A stretch of 57,354 nucleotides of DNA from Ignavibacteriaceae bacterium (GTDB lineage Bacteria > Bacteroidota > Ignavibacteria > Ignavibacteriales > Ignavibacteriaceae), in contig JADLAF010000013.1 of assembly GCA_020848375.1 (NCBI GenBank), forward strand, positions 1 to 57,354. Reading direction: 5' to 3'. Below are positions 44,091-52,776 of this stretch, piece by piece (position 1 is the stretch's first letter; every line of letters starts with the position of its first letter). Below the pieces are notes generated by a model. The model did not search any database and was not told the DNA's origin. It worked only from the letters and a program-made list of their open reading frames with translations. The translations under genes and the position numbers were made by a program.

Positions 44091-44849
44091 ATGGCTTTCG
44101 TATCACTTGAGAATGTCTCATATAACTCTGACCGTTATTCGGTTGCTAATTTGAGTATGAAATTCGAACCGGGTAAATTGTATGGAATACTTGCTCCGGC
44201 GGATGAACCGGTCAATGAGGTACTGAAACTGATATCCGGAATCGTTCAGCCGGACAAAGGGACAGTTCTTTTTGACGGAATTGATATGAATGTGGGGACG
44301 CTCTACGGTCTGAAGGATATAAGAAAGAAGATTTCCTATATCTTTGAGCGCGGGTCTCTGCTGGCAAATCTTTCAATTTTAGAAAATTTGCTGCTTCCCT
44401 ATGATTATCATTATTCAGAATTGAGCAGAACAGAGAAACTAAATAATATAAAGCAACACTTTGAGTATTTTCAGCTCGCGGAGGCAATTTTAGAAGAACG
44501 TCCTGCTTATCAAAGACAGCAGACCTCAAAGTTAGTTGTTATTATTCGTGCTCTGCTTACTGAACCGGAATTCTTAATTCTTGATATGCCTTTTACTGAT
44601 CTGGAATTAAAAAGTAAGAAACGGCTTCTGCGAAAAATTACTGAAATGAAGAAAGGCAGAAACACTACACAGATTTATTTTTCCAATAGTGACATACTTT
44701 ATGATGAGTGTGACACCTGTTTTGTTTTTGAGAATGGCAGGATAGTTGAAATCGGAACTTGGGATGAACTGATATTGTCCGACAATATACAGACGCAAAA
44801 AATTATTAAAGATTATTTTGAGATAGAACTCGATGAAACTGAGATATAA
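44091..44849 (+). CDS. Degenerate MlaF-type ABC ATPase (pseudo-ATPase)
   Basis: A 252-residue protein that follows the MlaF fold and operon position but has lost its nucleotide-handling motifs. Where Walker A should be (GPSGSGKST) it reads APADEPVNE at residues 35-43, with Val41 in place of lysine. The signature region LSGGQ is replaced by AYQRQQ (139-144). Walker B ends LILDMP, so the catalytic Glu is Met166. The H-loop histidine is also not apparent (IYFSNSD). Surrounding framework such as PDKGTVLFDGIDM and SLLANLSILENLLLPYDYH is well kept, and the frame has no stops, so it is a maintained protein and not a decayed gene. It likely keeps a structural role. It overlaps the MCE gene by 17 nt. 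Confidence 0.85.
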   Translation: MAFVSLENVSYNSDRYSVANLSMKFEPGKLYGILAPADEPVNEVLKLISGIVQPDKGTVLFDGIDMNVGTLYGLKDIRKKISYIFERGSLLANLSILENLLLPYDYHYSELSRTEKLNNIKQHFEYFQLAEAILEERPAYQRQQTSKLVVIIRALLTEPEFLILDMPFTDLELKSKKRLLRKITEMKKGRNTTQIYFSNSDILYDECDTCFVFENGRIVEIGTWDELILSDNIQTQKIIKDYFEIELDETEI

Positions 44850-45897
44850 ATATCCGCAAAGGACAGTAAAGATTTTTATCAGCATGGCACTGCTCATGCT
44901 GATTTCAGGTCTGGTGTTTATTATTATCCAGACAAAAATGTTTCAGTCGAGGATTGTCTTTAAGGCAAAATTTGCTGATGCTAACGGGCTATCATCAACT
45001 TCCCCCGTAAACTTCAAGGGATTCAAAATCGGTAATATCCGGAATTTTGAGCTTTCAAAGGATAACTATGTTATTGCAGAATTTGAAGTATTTGAAGAAT
45101 ACTCAGATAAAATTGTTATTAACTCAGCTTTTTACAAGGGGGTAAATCCGGTTACCAATACCTCGGTAATAGAATTTCTTCAGGGGAATAAAGTACAAAA
45201 TCCTCTTCCGGCAGGCAGTCTCATTCCCGCCATTGACGTTCCGGAAGGCAGATTGCTTCTTGCGGAAAACAAAGTTACGAAATCGGGCGATCTCATTACT
45301 TCGCTGCTGCTGAATTTGCAGGAGTTCACCGCTGCACTGAATTCGGATAACAACCCTGACAAGGGGGCAATTTTCCGCGCCATGGTTAATCTTGCTGATG
45401 CATCCGAAGATTTAAAAGTAATTGCGGGAGAGATGAATGAATTTACTACCGCTCTGAGGAAAGATGGCAACAGTGGGGACGGAGCGATTTTCCGTGCTAT
45501 TAATAACGTGGCTGATCTGACACAGGAGGTTAAGACAATCAGTGATGTTCTTAAAAGTTCGGTATATAAAATTGATACGCTGCTCGCTCAATATCAGAAT
45601 CCGGACGGGCTGGCACAGCGGATGATTGACCCAACAGGGGAACAGTTATTCAAACCGGTATCACAAAGCATAACCGAAGTCAATAAACTGCTGCCTCAGG
45701 TTGAACAGTTTCTTAAATTTATGAATTCTCAGACTACTGATATAACATATATGCTCGAAGACTTAAAAACAGTTCTCAAACAGGTACAGGTTACCTTTGA
45801 AACGGTCAATAACAGTCCGCTGATAAATCAGCCGGAGAAAGATTATATAAGAAATTTTAATTCCTCACACATCCGTTCAAAGAGTCTACCAAAATGA
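44833..45897 (+). CDS. MCE-domain (MlaD-like) lipid transport protein
   Basis: A 354-residue protein anchored by one helix (about residues 12-33), with a single periplasmic MCE domain (about 38-120: FKAKFADANGLSSTSPVNFKGFKIGNI, then a PLPAGSLIPA loop). It continues into a long helical region that probably forms a tube or needle. Two tandem 39-residue repeats lie at about residues 164-241. MCE proteins bind lipids in a central pore on top of the MlaE permease. The start at 44833 lies inside the ATPase-like gene, and the stop overlaps the lipoprotein start by 4 nt. Confidence 0.9.
   Translation: MKLRYKYPQRTVKIFISMALLMLISGLVFIIIQTKMFQSRIVFKAKFADANGLSSTSPVNFKGFKIGNIRNFELSKDNYVIAEFEVFEEYSDKIVINSAFYKGVNPVTNTSVIEFLQGNKVQNPLPAGSLIPAIDVPEGRLLLAENKVTKSGDLITSLLLNLQEFTAALNSDNNPDKGAIFRAMVNLADASEDLKVIAGEMNEFTTALRKDGNSGDGAIFRAINNVADLTQEVKTISDVLKSSVYKIDTLLAQYQNPDGLAQRMIDPTGEQLFKPVSQSITEVNKLLPQVEQFLKFMNSQTTDITYMLEDLKTVLKQVQVTFETVNNSPLINQPEKDYIRNFNSSHIRSKSLPK
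45322..45555 (+). repeat. Two tandem 117-bp repeats (39 residues) within the MCE protein
   Basis: Copy 1 at 45322-45438 and copy 2 at 45439-45555 share the frame EFTxAL-x8-GAIFRAxxNxAD. The units are in phase and diverged at the DNA level, indicating a functional helical duplication. Confidence 0.75.
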
Positions 45898-46865
45898 AAT
45901 ACGGATTTGTTTTTTCTCTTTTGCTGTTGATGGTTTTTTCAGCCGGATGCGGCGGTAATCAATTGTCGGACTTCAGAAGTCTCTCTAACCTGAAAAAGGG
46001 GAACGAATATCTGGGCTTTGCTGACAGGAATTTTAGCGAAAACAATCTTGAAAGCGCGCTCAGGAACTACCTTAAAGCACTTGATGAGTTCAAGCTGATT
46101 GATTACACGGATGGAAAAGCCCGTGCGCTTGAGGGTACTGCCAGAATATATACTGCCATGGGGATGAAGGGTGAGGCCTCGTCAGTGCTTCATAAGCTTG
46201 TTAAAATGAAACCCTTCTTGTCTGAAGATATTGCATTCAGAGTAACGCTGGCCTCCGCAGAGTATTACCTCAAATTCGAACTTGCTGATTCCCTTATTAA
46301 CATAACTTCCGGCTGGAATCAGGGGAGAAATGTTAATGAAAAAATGCAGCTTTTGGCTCAGTATATTATAGCTCTGTCAGAAAGGGGGAGTGTTGATGAG
46401 AATATTTTAACTACGGCAAAGGACTTTTTTAATTCTTCCTATCAAGAAAATCCTCTTGACCTGGAGGTGGAAATACAGGCAATGTCTCTGACTGCTTATG
46501 CAATTGGGATAACAGAATTCAGAAAGAATAACCTGACAGATGCAGAAAAATATTTTCAGTATTCGCTGCAGTATGATAAAGCAGCCGGAAACTATATTTA
46601 TATTGCTGATAATCTGTATCTGTTGGGAATAGTTGAAGAAAGACGAAGTAATTTTGAAAAATCGGGGGATTATTTCGGCAGAGCGTTTGATATCTATGTG
46701 TTGTTGCGGGAAGAAGAAAAAGCACAGTTAAGTAATGCAAATAAACTTTTACAGTTTTACCGGCTAAGTTCAGAGAAATCGGCTTACCGGCTGGAACTGG
46801 AAAAGATTATAGAAACAACAAAGGATAAAGAACTGCAGACAAAAATCAGGTCTGTTATTAAATAA
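45894..46865 (+). CDS. Lipoprotein with TPR-like helical repeats, Mla operon accessory
   Basis: A 323-residue lipoprotein with lipobox SAGC (Cys19). The mature protein is helical, with TPR-like units such as ALRNYLKALDEFKLIDYTDGKARALEGTARIYTAMG (about 60-95) and DAEKYFQYSLQYDKAAGNYIYIADNLYLLGIVEE (about 220-255). It is the last gene of the MlaE-pseudoATPase-MCE unit and overlaps the MCE gene. Lipoproteins occupy this position in Mce/Pqi systems (for example PqiC-like roles), but this one has no evident homology to MlaA or PqiC. It may link the MCE tube to the outer membrane. Confidence 0.75.
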   Translation: MKYGFVFSLLLLMVFSAGCGGNQLSDFRSLSNLKKGNEYLGFADRNFSENNLESALRNYLKALDEFKLIDYTDGKARALEGTARIYTAMGMKGEASSVLHKLVKMKPFLSEDIAFRVTLASAEYYLKFELADSLINITSGWNQGRNVNEKMQLLAQYIIALSERGSVDENILTTAKDFFNSSYQENPLDLEVEIQAMSLTAYAIGITEFRKNNLTDAEKYFQYSLQYDKAAGNYIYIADNLYLLGIVEERRSNFEKSGDYFGRAFDIYVLLREEEKAQLSNANKLLQFYRLSSEKSAYRLELEKIIETTKDKELQTKIRSVIK

Positions 46866-46888
46866 CTTTCCTTAGCGGCAGTTTAAAA

Positions 46889-49282
46889 TCAGGCAGGAAC
46901 CTGCTTTGTGTAGTGTTTAACCTTCTCGATAAATTCCTGACTGTCAATTGGCTTTGCTATATAGTCGCTTGCCCCGGCTTCCAGACATTTCTCTCTGTCT
47001 CCCTTCATTGCAAAAGCAGTCAGTGCAATAATTGGTGTGTCCTTATATTCAGGAAGTTGTCTGATTCTTTCAGTTGCTTCAAACCCGTTCATAACAGGCA
47101 TTTGCATATCCATCAGAATGAGATCAAAGATTTGAGTCTTTGCCAGTTCAAGGGCTTCCGCACCATTTTCGACAACAGAGATTGAATTAAAACTATTTTT
47201 CTTAAGGAGCCGTGTAACGATAATTTGTGAGTGTTTATAGTCTTCTACCAGGAGAATTTTCGGTTCAGTGGCTGGCTGCGCCGCCAGTGCCTCGGGAGGG
47301 GTTGGCTCATCATACCGGTTAATCATATTATTAATGGTATCTGCCAGGTCTTCAATTTTCGTTGAACGTTTTGAAAGTAAATCAGCAAACAGCCCGTCAA
47401 TCTTCTTCAGGTCCTCAGCAAAATTTTCTTTACCAGTATATATAATGATGGGGAGATTGGAGAAACGGGGATTCGACTTAATCAGCTTAATTAATTCAAA
47501 GCCGTTAACCTCAGGCATATCAAGATCTACAATAGCCAGGTCAAGGTGCATATTCTTGATTCTGTCCATCACCTTTGCTGAGTAAGCTTCGGCTATGGCA
47601 TTATAACCGACAGATTCAATAGCCCCTTTAATCAGGTTCAGAGTGGGCAGATCATCATCAACGCACAGGATGTTTGAATCTCGTTTGAGTTTATAGCTGG
47701 TGAGCACTTCAACTAAGTCTTTGTACTTGATTGGTTTCACAAAATACTCAACAGCGCCCATCAGAAAAGCTTTTTGCTGCTCAGCTTCAACGGAGCAGAC
47801 AATCACGGGTATGTTCTTTGTATTTTCTGATTCCCTGATTTTTTTAAGCAGTTCAAGTCCGTTAACATCAGGAAGAACGATATCCATAATAACAGCAAGA
47901 AATTTTTCATGCTTTATTATCTGAAGCGCTTTTTCACCTGAATTAACAATTGAGGGGTCATAACCCCATTTATTAAGGTAGTTACTCAGCAGTTTTGATG
48001 TTGCATAATCATCTTCAATCACCAGAACTTTACTTTTACCAACCGGCTTAGGCAGTGCGCTTAGTTTTTCTTCTAATGAGGAGGCGGAAGGTTCAATGAG
48101 AACGGAGAACTGAAGAACAAGACCTTTTGAAGAGGTTGTGCCGATGTCTAACTGACCGCCCAGGAGGTCAATAAGTTTTTTAGCAAGGATAATACTGAGT
48201 GCTGAAACAGGTCCTGTTTTTGTGATATTATTCTCAAGGAAGAATAATGGTCGTGTAAAATTCACGGTTGAATGAACAGGTACGATATCACCTGTATTCA
48301 GTATTCTGAAATTGAGCCGGTTTCTGCCTTCTGAGCTTATGGAAATAAGAATCTTTCCTTTAATTGTCAGAGTTTTAAATAGGTTAATAAATGTTTGCAG
48401 GACGGACTTCAGTTTCTGTGAATCTGCTTTCCCGGAATTAATTGAAAGATTGTCAGTGGTGATTTCGAGTATGATATCGCGCGAATCAGTTTTATCACTT
48501 ACGGTTTGTTTGAGCTCCTCAAGCAAAGTATCTATCTGGAAATTACCGGTATTGTTGAGAAGAAGTCCGGACTCAATTTTTGATATATCCACAATTTCGT
48601 TAAGCAGATACGATAACTTCTGTGAGCTCTCTCTGATATTTACTATGTACTCATTCTGAGACGGAGTGAGTTTTTCCTCTCCTAAGAGTGACAGGAATCC
48701 AATGATACTGTTGACCGGGGTTCGTATTTCGCTTGAGAGATTGCTGATAATCCGGTTAAGATCTTCATCACGATCACTGACATTCTTACTCAGGTAAGTC
48801 AGTAGTTCCACAGTAAGTGATCTGATGCTGTCTATCTTTTCTTTGTCGGTTTTCTGATAAGGAGCTTTTTGAGAAAGTTTGAGCAGATACCTGATGCCCT
48901 CATCTGCTAAAATCTGAATAGTGATATCACTGTTATTCCCATCGCTGATTTTTATCTCACAGACATGATCAGGTGTGTAGTCAGTCTGCTCGCCATAATT
49001 TTTTGCACTTTTGCATGATGGGCAGTCATAGCTTTGACCTGAGGTCAGTTTCTTGGTCGAATTTTTGGATTTACCAATGAGCACGAACCTGTCGAACTTT
49101 ATCGAAAATACCATTGCCGCTGAGTAACCGAACTCATCACAGACATAATCACAAAAGTGATCAGGGAAATCAGCCGGGGTGTTCCTCAGGTTTTTTAAAA
49201 GTTTTCCGATGCTTCCTGCTGCCTGGAAATTTCCGCTCATCCTGGTAACCAAATCATATAAATTAACGTCATTTAAACTCAA
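46889..49282 (-). CDS. Hybrid histidine kinase-like protein lacking the phospho-acceptor histidine, with three receivers
   Basis: A 797-residue protein counted from the TTG at 49282 (ATG at 49240 gives 783). Residues 40-160 resemble a GAF-like sensor with Cys44, Cys48, Cys87, Cys90 and Cys108. The HisKA-like segment reads NLSSEIRTPVNSIIGFL, with Ser184 where histidine belongs. The ATPase-like domain lacks the N-box asparagine (SVLQTFINLFKTLT) and the DxGxG motif (LNTGDIV). Three receivers follow: Asp467/Lys516, Asp586 (no clear KP motif) and Asp725/Lys777. The kinase core is therefore probably inactive, while receivers 1 and 3 look normal. No output domain is present. A TATATTTG promoter-like element overlaps the TTG, favouring the ATG start. 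It is monocistronic, convergent with the Mla-like operon. Confidence 0.85.
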   Translation of the reverse strand: MSLNDVNLYDLVTRMSGNFQAAGSIGKLLKNLRNTPADFPDHFCDYVCDEFGYSAAMVFSIKFDRFVLIGKSKNSTKKLTSGQSYDCPSCKSAKNYGEQTDYTPDHVCEIKISDGNNSDITIQILADEGIRYLLKLSQKAPYQKTDKEKIDSIRSLTVELLTYLSKNVSDRDEDLNRIISNLSSEIRTPVNSIIGFLSLLGEEKLTPSQNEYIVNIRESSQKLSYLLNEIVDISKIESGLLLNNTGNFQIDTLLEELKQTVSDKTDSRDIILEITTDNLSINSGKADSQKLKSVLQTFINLFKTLTIKGKILISISSEGRNRLNFRILNTGDIVPVHSTVNFTRPLFFLENNITKTGPVSALSIILAKKLIDLLGGQLDIGTTSSKGLVLQFSVLIEPSASSLEEKLSALPKPVGKSKVLVIEDDYATSKLLSNYLNKWGYDPSIVNSGEKALQIIKHEKFLAVIMDIVLPDVNGLELLKKIRESENTKNIPVIVCSVEAEQQKAFLMGAVEYFVKPIKYKDLVEVLTSYKLKRDSNILCVDDDLPTLNLIKGAIESVGYNAIAEAYSAKVMDRIKNMHLDLAIVDLDMPEVNGFELIKLIKSNPRFSNLPIIIYTGKENFAEDLKKIDGLFADLLSKRSTKIEDLADTINNMINRYDEPTPPEALAAQPATEPKILLVEDYKHSQIIVTRLLKKNSFNSISVVENGAEALELAKTQIFDLILMDMQMPVMNGFEATERIRQLPEYKDTPIIALTAFAMKGDREKCLEAGASDYIAKPIDSQEFIEKVKHYTKQVPA

Positions 49283-49310
49283 ATATATTAAATATCTGAC
49301 TCTGAATAAA
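49280..49310 (-). promoter_or_regulatory. Possible promoter of the three-receiver protein
   Basis: On the minus strand TATATTTG (49287-49280) matches TAnnTTTG. The position 20 nt further upstream reads TTT instead of TTG. If used, transcription starts inside the first codons read from 49282, so translation would begin at the ATG at 49240. Confidence 0.3.
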
Positions 49311-49489
49311 TAATGAATATTCTTCTAATTTGAAAAGAATCCAACTTAATTACTGTTTTTCACTCAAAAATGTCTCATTTACCGGCAATCAGTGGCGTCA
49401 GGTGAAAAAAAAGGTTGGGATCAGCACGACCCGCCCTGGTTCCGGGAATTGAAAGGTCTTGAAAAACTGATCAAATTGGAAATTTTCTC

Positions 49490-49519
49490 TTGGTAAATTT
49501 GATAGGGTTTACTATTTTG
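49490..49519 (+). promoter_or_regulatory. Candidate Bacteroidota-type promoter of the small secreted protein
   Basis: TTG (49490-49492), 20 nt, then TATTTTG (49513-49519). The leader to the ATG at 49542 would be about 16 nt and contains TCAGG. The rest of the 259-nt divergent gap shows no further clear element. Confidence 0.5.
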
Positions 49520-49541
49520 CCGTAACTTAATTAATCAGGTA

Positions 49542-49931
49542 ATGAAAAAAGCGTTCGTAATCGGTCTTATTTTAACTGCCACCCTTGTTTCGGGGGCATT
49601 TATCGAGTTTTTCCATGCAAAAAGTGAAAATAATGCAGTGAAACTTGAGTGGAAAACCACTACTGAATCCTCATTGAGGGAGTTCGTGGTTGAGCGCAAG
49701 ACCGTTAACGGAAATTTTATTACCATCGGTAAAGTAGCAGCCCGCGGGGAAAATTCCTATTATTCCTATGTTGATGAGGCGGCTTTTAAGTCCAGTGAAT
49801 ACGTCTTCGTTTACCGTCTGAAATTGATCAATACAGACTCTCAATTCTCCTATTCTAAGGAAATCTCTGTTTCACATTCCTTGTCCGATGTCAAACGCAC
49901 ATGGGGCAGCATAAAGGCGATGTTCAGGTAA
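49542..49931 (+). CDS. Small secreted FN3-like protein
   Basis: A 129-residue exported protein with a signal peptide (about 1-19) and one domain of the kind that commonly precedes T9SS sorting signals. It reads VKLEWKTTTESSLREFVVERK, then FITIGKVAARGENSYYSYVDE and YVFVYRLKLINTDSQFSYSKE, the Bacteroidota 'W-T-x-E-N-x-F-V-E-R' fibronectin-like fold. Here the module stands alone, with a basic tail (SDVKRTWGSIKAMFR) and no sorting domain. Function is unknown; it may be an assembly or adhesion accessory. It precedes maf by 31 nt. Confidence 0.75.
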   Translation: MKKAFVIGLILTATLVSGAFIEFFHAKSENNAVKLEWKTTTESSLREFVVERKTVNGNFITIGKVAARGENSYYSYVDEAAFKSSEYVFVYRLKLINTDSQFSYSKEISVSHSLSDVKRTWGSIKAMFR

Positions 49932-49962
49932 GCGGGAAAACTCTTGATTCTCAGGTTCCCAT

Positions 49963-50547
49963 TTGCCCCCTTTCACTCGTAAGTTTTACCTCGTTTCAAA
50001 TTCTCCCAGAAGATTAGAACTCCTAAATCTTATTTCTATACACCCTATAGTTGTAAGTCCGGAATTTGATGAGCAATTTTCTGATGGGGTTTTTCCCCAG
50101 GAGTTAGCTTTACAACTGGCCAAAGGGAAGCTAAACAGCGTAAGAGCTAAAGTTTCTGATGGTCTTGCGCTCTCGGCGGATACTCTGGTCATCCTTGGCA
50201 GCAGGATTCTTGGGAAACCTTCTAACCATAGTGAGGCGGAGGAAATGCTTCGTCTGCTGAGCGATCAGTGGCATTCGGTTATTACTGGATTTTCTTTATG
50301 GAATTCTTTCAATAACCGGAGGATAAACCGCGCTATCGAAACCAGAGTGCATTTTCGCAGTCTCGAACAGTTCGAAATCAACGAATATATCGAGTCGGGC
50401 AGTCCGTTTGACAAAGCGGGTGGTTATGGTATTCAAGACTCCTTCGGTGCAATCTTTGTTGATAAAATTGAAGGGGATTTCTATAATGTTGTCGGCCTTC
50501 CTCTATCGGAGGTTTATCGCGCAATAAAAGAGATATTACATGATTGA
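49963..50547 (+). CDS. maf: Maf-like nucleoside triphosphate pyrophosphatase
   Basis: A 194-residue cytosolic house-cleaning enzyme of the Maf family, which hydrolyses non-canonical or m5-type nucleoside triphosphates and is linked to septum control. Motifs are SNSPRRLELL at the N-terminus, ALSADTLVILGSRILGKP with the metal-binding Asp, SVITGFSL and KAGGYGIQDSFGAIFVDKIEGDFYNVVGLPL. The start is a TTG at 49963, with TCAGG seven bases before it. No ATG exists upstream of the SNSPRR motif in frame. It overlaps the following membrane protein by 8 nt. Confidence 0.92.
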   Translation: MPPFTRKFYLVSNSPRRLELLNLISIHPIVVSPEFDEQFSDGVFPQELALQLAKGKLNSVRAKVSDGLALSADTLVILGSRILGKPSNHSEAEEMLRLLSDQWHSVITGFSLWNSFNNRRINRAIETRVHFRSLEQFEINEYIESGSPFDKAGGYGIQDSFGAIFVDKIEGDFYNVVGLPLSEVYRAIKEILHD

Positions 50548-51484
50548 GAAGACCAAAAAGCGGATTTTAATTTCTTTAGTATTCGCAGGTCTCATTTACC
50601 TGGGATTTACAGTCTATGGTGACTTTGAGCGCCTTGTAGAGGCCTTCTCTGCCTTCCCCTGGTATATTTATCCTCTCCTCCTGGTTCTCTCCTCGGTCAA
50701 TTATATCTTCCGGTTCGTTAAGTGGGACTATTACCTAAGGATAGTCGGGGTAACCATTTCCAAAGGGGACTCTTTTGGAATCTTTATGTCCGGCCTGATT
50801 ATGAGTATTACTCCCGGTAAGTTCGGTGAGGTTCTAAAAGCATACCTGGTTAAACAGATTGATGGTACACCAATAAGTAAAACCACACCAATAATCTTTG
50901 TTGAACGAATCACAGATTTCCTCAGTCTTATCCTGATAACACTTTTAGGCGCATTCCTGTTTGACTATGGGCGCGGGATAATCAGTGCTGTAGGGCTCTT
51001 TTTTGTAGTTGTCATTATATTAATTTCAAACAGGGGATGGGCACTTGAGGTACTGAATCAGCTTCACAAAATTCGACTTATCCAAAAGCTCTCAGACCCG
51101 ATTCAGAATGCTTATGAAAGCTCGTACCAGCTCTTAAGACCTCTGCCCCTCTTTTATATGACTGGAATCAGTCTTTTTTCTTGGATATTTGAATGCTTGG
51201 GTTATTATATAATTCTGATTAATTTTAATTTAGATATTTCAATTATTTGGGCTTCCTTTGCTTATGGATTTGCAACGATTGTCGGAGCGATTACGATGAT
51301 GCCTGGAGGATTGGGAGTAACCGAAGGCTCACTTACATTCCTTGCAATGGATGTCGGGGCCAGCAAGGAAGTAGCAGTAGCCGCAACTTTTATCATAAGA
51401 GCTGTTACGCTCTGGTTTGCAGTGCTGGTCGGCGTTATAGCAGTATCGGTTTATCAGCGAAAAATTGGAAAAGAAATTGAATAA
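50540..51484 (+). CDS. Lysylphosphatidylglycerol synthase TM-region / UPF0104 family membrane protein
   Basis: A 314-residue protein with about eight transmembrane helices, matching the UPF0104/TIGR00374 family (flippase-like part of MprF). Family landmarks are YIFRFVKWDYYLR, MSGLIMSITPGKFGEVLKAYLVK, TPIIFVERITDFLSLI and MMPGGLGVTEGSLTFLAMDVG. The synthase domain of MprF is missing, so it probably moves a lipid or polyprenyl-linked molecule across the inner membrane. The substrate is not deducible. It is coupled to maf by overlap. Confidence 0.9.
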   Translation: MIEKTKKRILISLVFAGLIYLGFTVYGDFERLVEAFSAFPWYIYPLLLVLSSVNYIFRFVKWDYYLRIVGVTISKGDSFGIFMSGLIMSITPGKFGEVLKAYLVKQIDGTPISKTTPIIFVERITDFLSLILITLLGAFLFDYGRGIISAVGLFFVVVIILISNRGWALEVLNQLHKIRLIQKLSDPIQNAYESSYQLLRPLPLFYMTGISLFSWIFECLGYYIILINFNLDISIIWASFAYGFATIVGAITMMPGGLGVTEGSLTFLAMDVGASKEVAVAATFIIRAVTLWFAVLVGVIAVSVYQRKIGKEIE

Positions 51485-51515
51485 CTACAAAATACCGAAT
51501 TAGCGGAGTAAACTC

Positions 51516-52763
51516 ATGGTCTATAAACATATAAAAGTCCCTTCAAGTGGCAGTCCCATAACTTTTAGCAACGGCAAAATTAACGTCCCGGATAAACCAA
51601 TAGTGATGTTTATCGAGGGAGACGGTACTGGTGCTGATATCTGGGGTGCCTCGAAAGCAGTTTTTGATGCTGCTGTTCAAAAAATATATGGCGGCAATAA
51701 AGAGGTTGCCTGGATGGAAATTTACGCTGGAGAAAAATCATTAGACGTTTATGGCGAAAATCAGTGGCTTCCCGATGAGACAATTGAAGCAATAAAGGAA
51801 TTTAAGGTCGCCATTAAAGGTCCGCTCACAACACCTGTAGGAGGCGGCATCAGAAGTCTTAATGTCTCCCTGCGGCAGATTCTTGACCTTTATGCCTGTG
51901 TCAGACCGGTGAAATATTATACCGGGGTACCCAGTCCAATGAAACATCCTGAGCTTCTTGATATCATCCTCTTCCGCGAAAATACCGAAGATGTGTACGC
52001 AGGCATTGAATTTAAGGATGGATCACCGGAAGCTGAGGATCTCATCAATTACATAAACACCAAATTCAAGAAAAATATCCGCCCTAATTCAGGAATTGGC
52101 ATAAAGCCGATGAGTGAGTTCGGCTCTGCCCGATTGGTAAAAAAGGCAATAGAATACGCTATTGCCAATAATAAGAAAAGTGTTACCCTTGTGCATAAGG
52201 GTAATATCATGAAATTCACTGAAGGATCCTTCAAAGAGTGGGGATATAAGGTTGCAGCGCAGGAATTCGGAGATAAAACAATTACTGAGGATGAAGTCTT
52301 TAAAAATCATAATGGCATAGTTCCTGAAGGTAAAATTGTAATAAAAGACAGAATAGCCGACAGTATGTTCCAGCAATTGCTGCTTAGACCTGCGGAATAT
52401 GAGGTGTTAGCGACCCCAAACCTGAACGGTGACTATCTCAGTGATGCAGCAGCGGCTCAGGTTGGCGGTCTCGGGATAGCTCCCGGAGCTAATATCAGTT
52501 ATGAGGTGGCAATTTTTGAAGCAACACACGGTACAGCACCAAAATATGCCGGACTTAACAAAATTAACCCCGGGTCAGTTATTCTCTCCGGTGTAATGAT
52601 GTTCGAATTTATGGGCTGGAATGACGTTTCAAAGAGCATTGAAAGTGCCATACAGAAGACTATTGCGTCTAAAACAGTAACCTACGATTTTGCTCGTCTT
52701 ATGGACGGGGCAACTGAGGTAGGTACAAGAGAATTTGCTCAGGCAATAATTAAAAACTTATAA
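51516..52763 (+). CDS. icd: NADP-dependent isocitrate dehydrogenase
   Basis: A 415-residue TCA-cycle enzyme converting isocitrate to 2-oxoglutarate with release of CO2, of the E. coli Icd type. Substrate residues are in [18 protein letters not shown] (including the regulatory serine and the arginines) and [14 protein letters not shown]. Cofactor specificity residues Lys-Tyr in [13 protein letters not shown] and the Arg in YDFARLMDG point to NADP. Length and order are normal. A possible leader of 31 nt separates it from the flippase-like gene, and YtxH and DUF948-like genes follow at 13 and 8 nt. Confidence 0.97.
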   Translation: MVYKHIKVPSSGSPITFSNGKINVPDKPIVMFIEGDGTGADIWGASKAVFDAAVQKIYGGNKEVAWMEIYAGEKSLDVYGENQWLPDETIEAIKEFKVAIKGPLTTPVGGGIRSLNVSLRQILDLYACVRPVKYYTGVPSPMKHPELLDIILFRENTEDVYAGIEFKDGSPEAEDLINYINTKFKKNIRPNSGIGIKPMSEFGSARLVKKAIEYAIANNKKSVTLVHKGNIMKFTEGSFKEWGYKVAAQEFGDKTITEDEVFKNHNGIVPEGKIVIKDRIADSMFQQLLLRPAEYEVLATPNLNGDYLSDAAAAQVGGLGIAPGANISYEVAIFEATHGTAPKYAGLNKINPGSVILSGVMMFEFMGWNDVSKSIESAIQKTIASKTVTYDFARLMDGATEVGTREFAQAIIKNL

Positions 52764-52776
52764 AGCGGAGACAATC

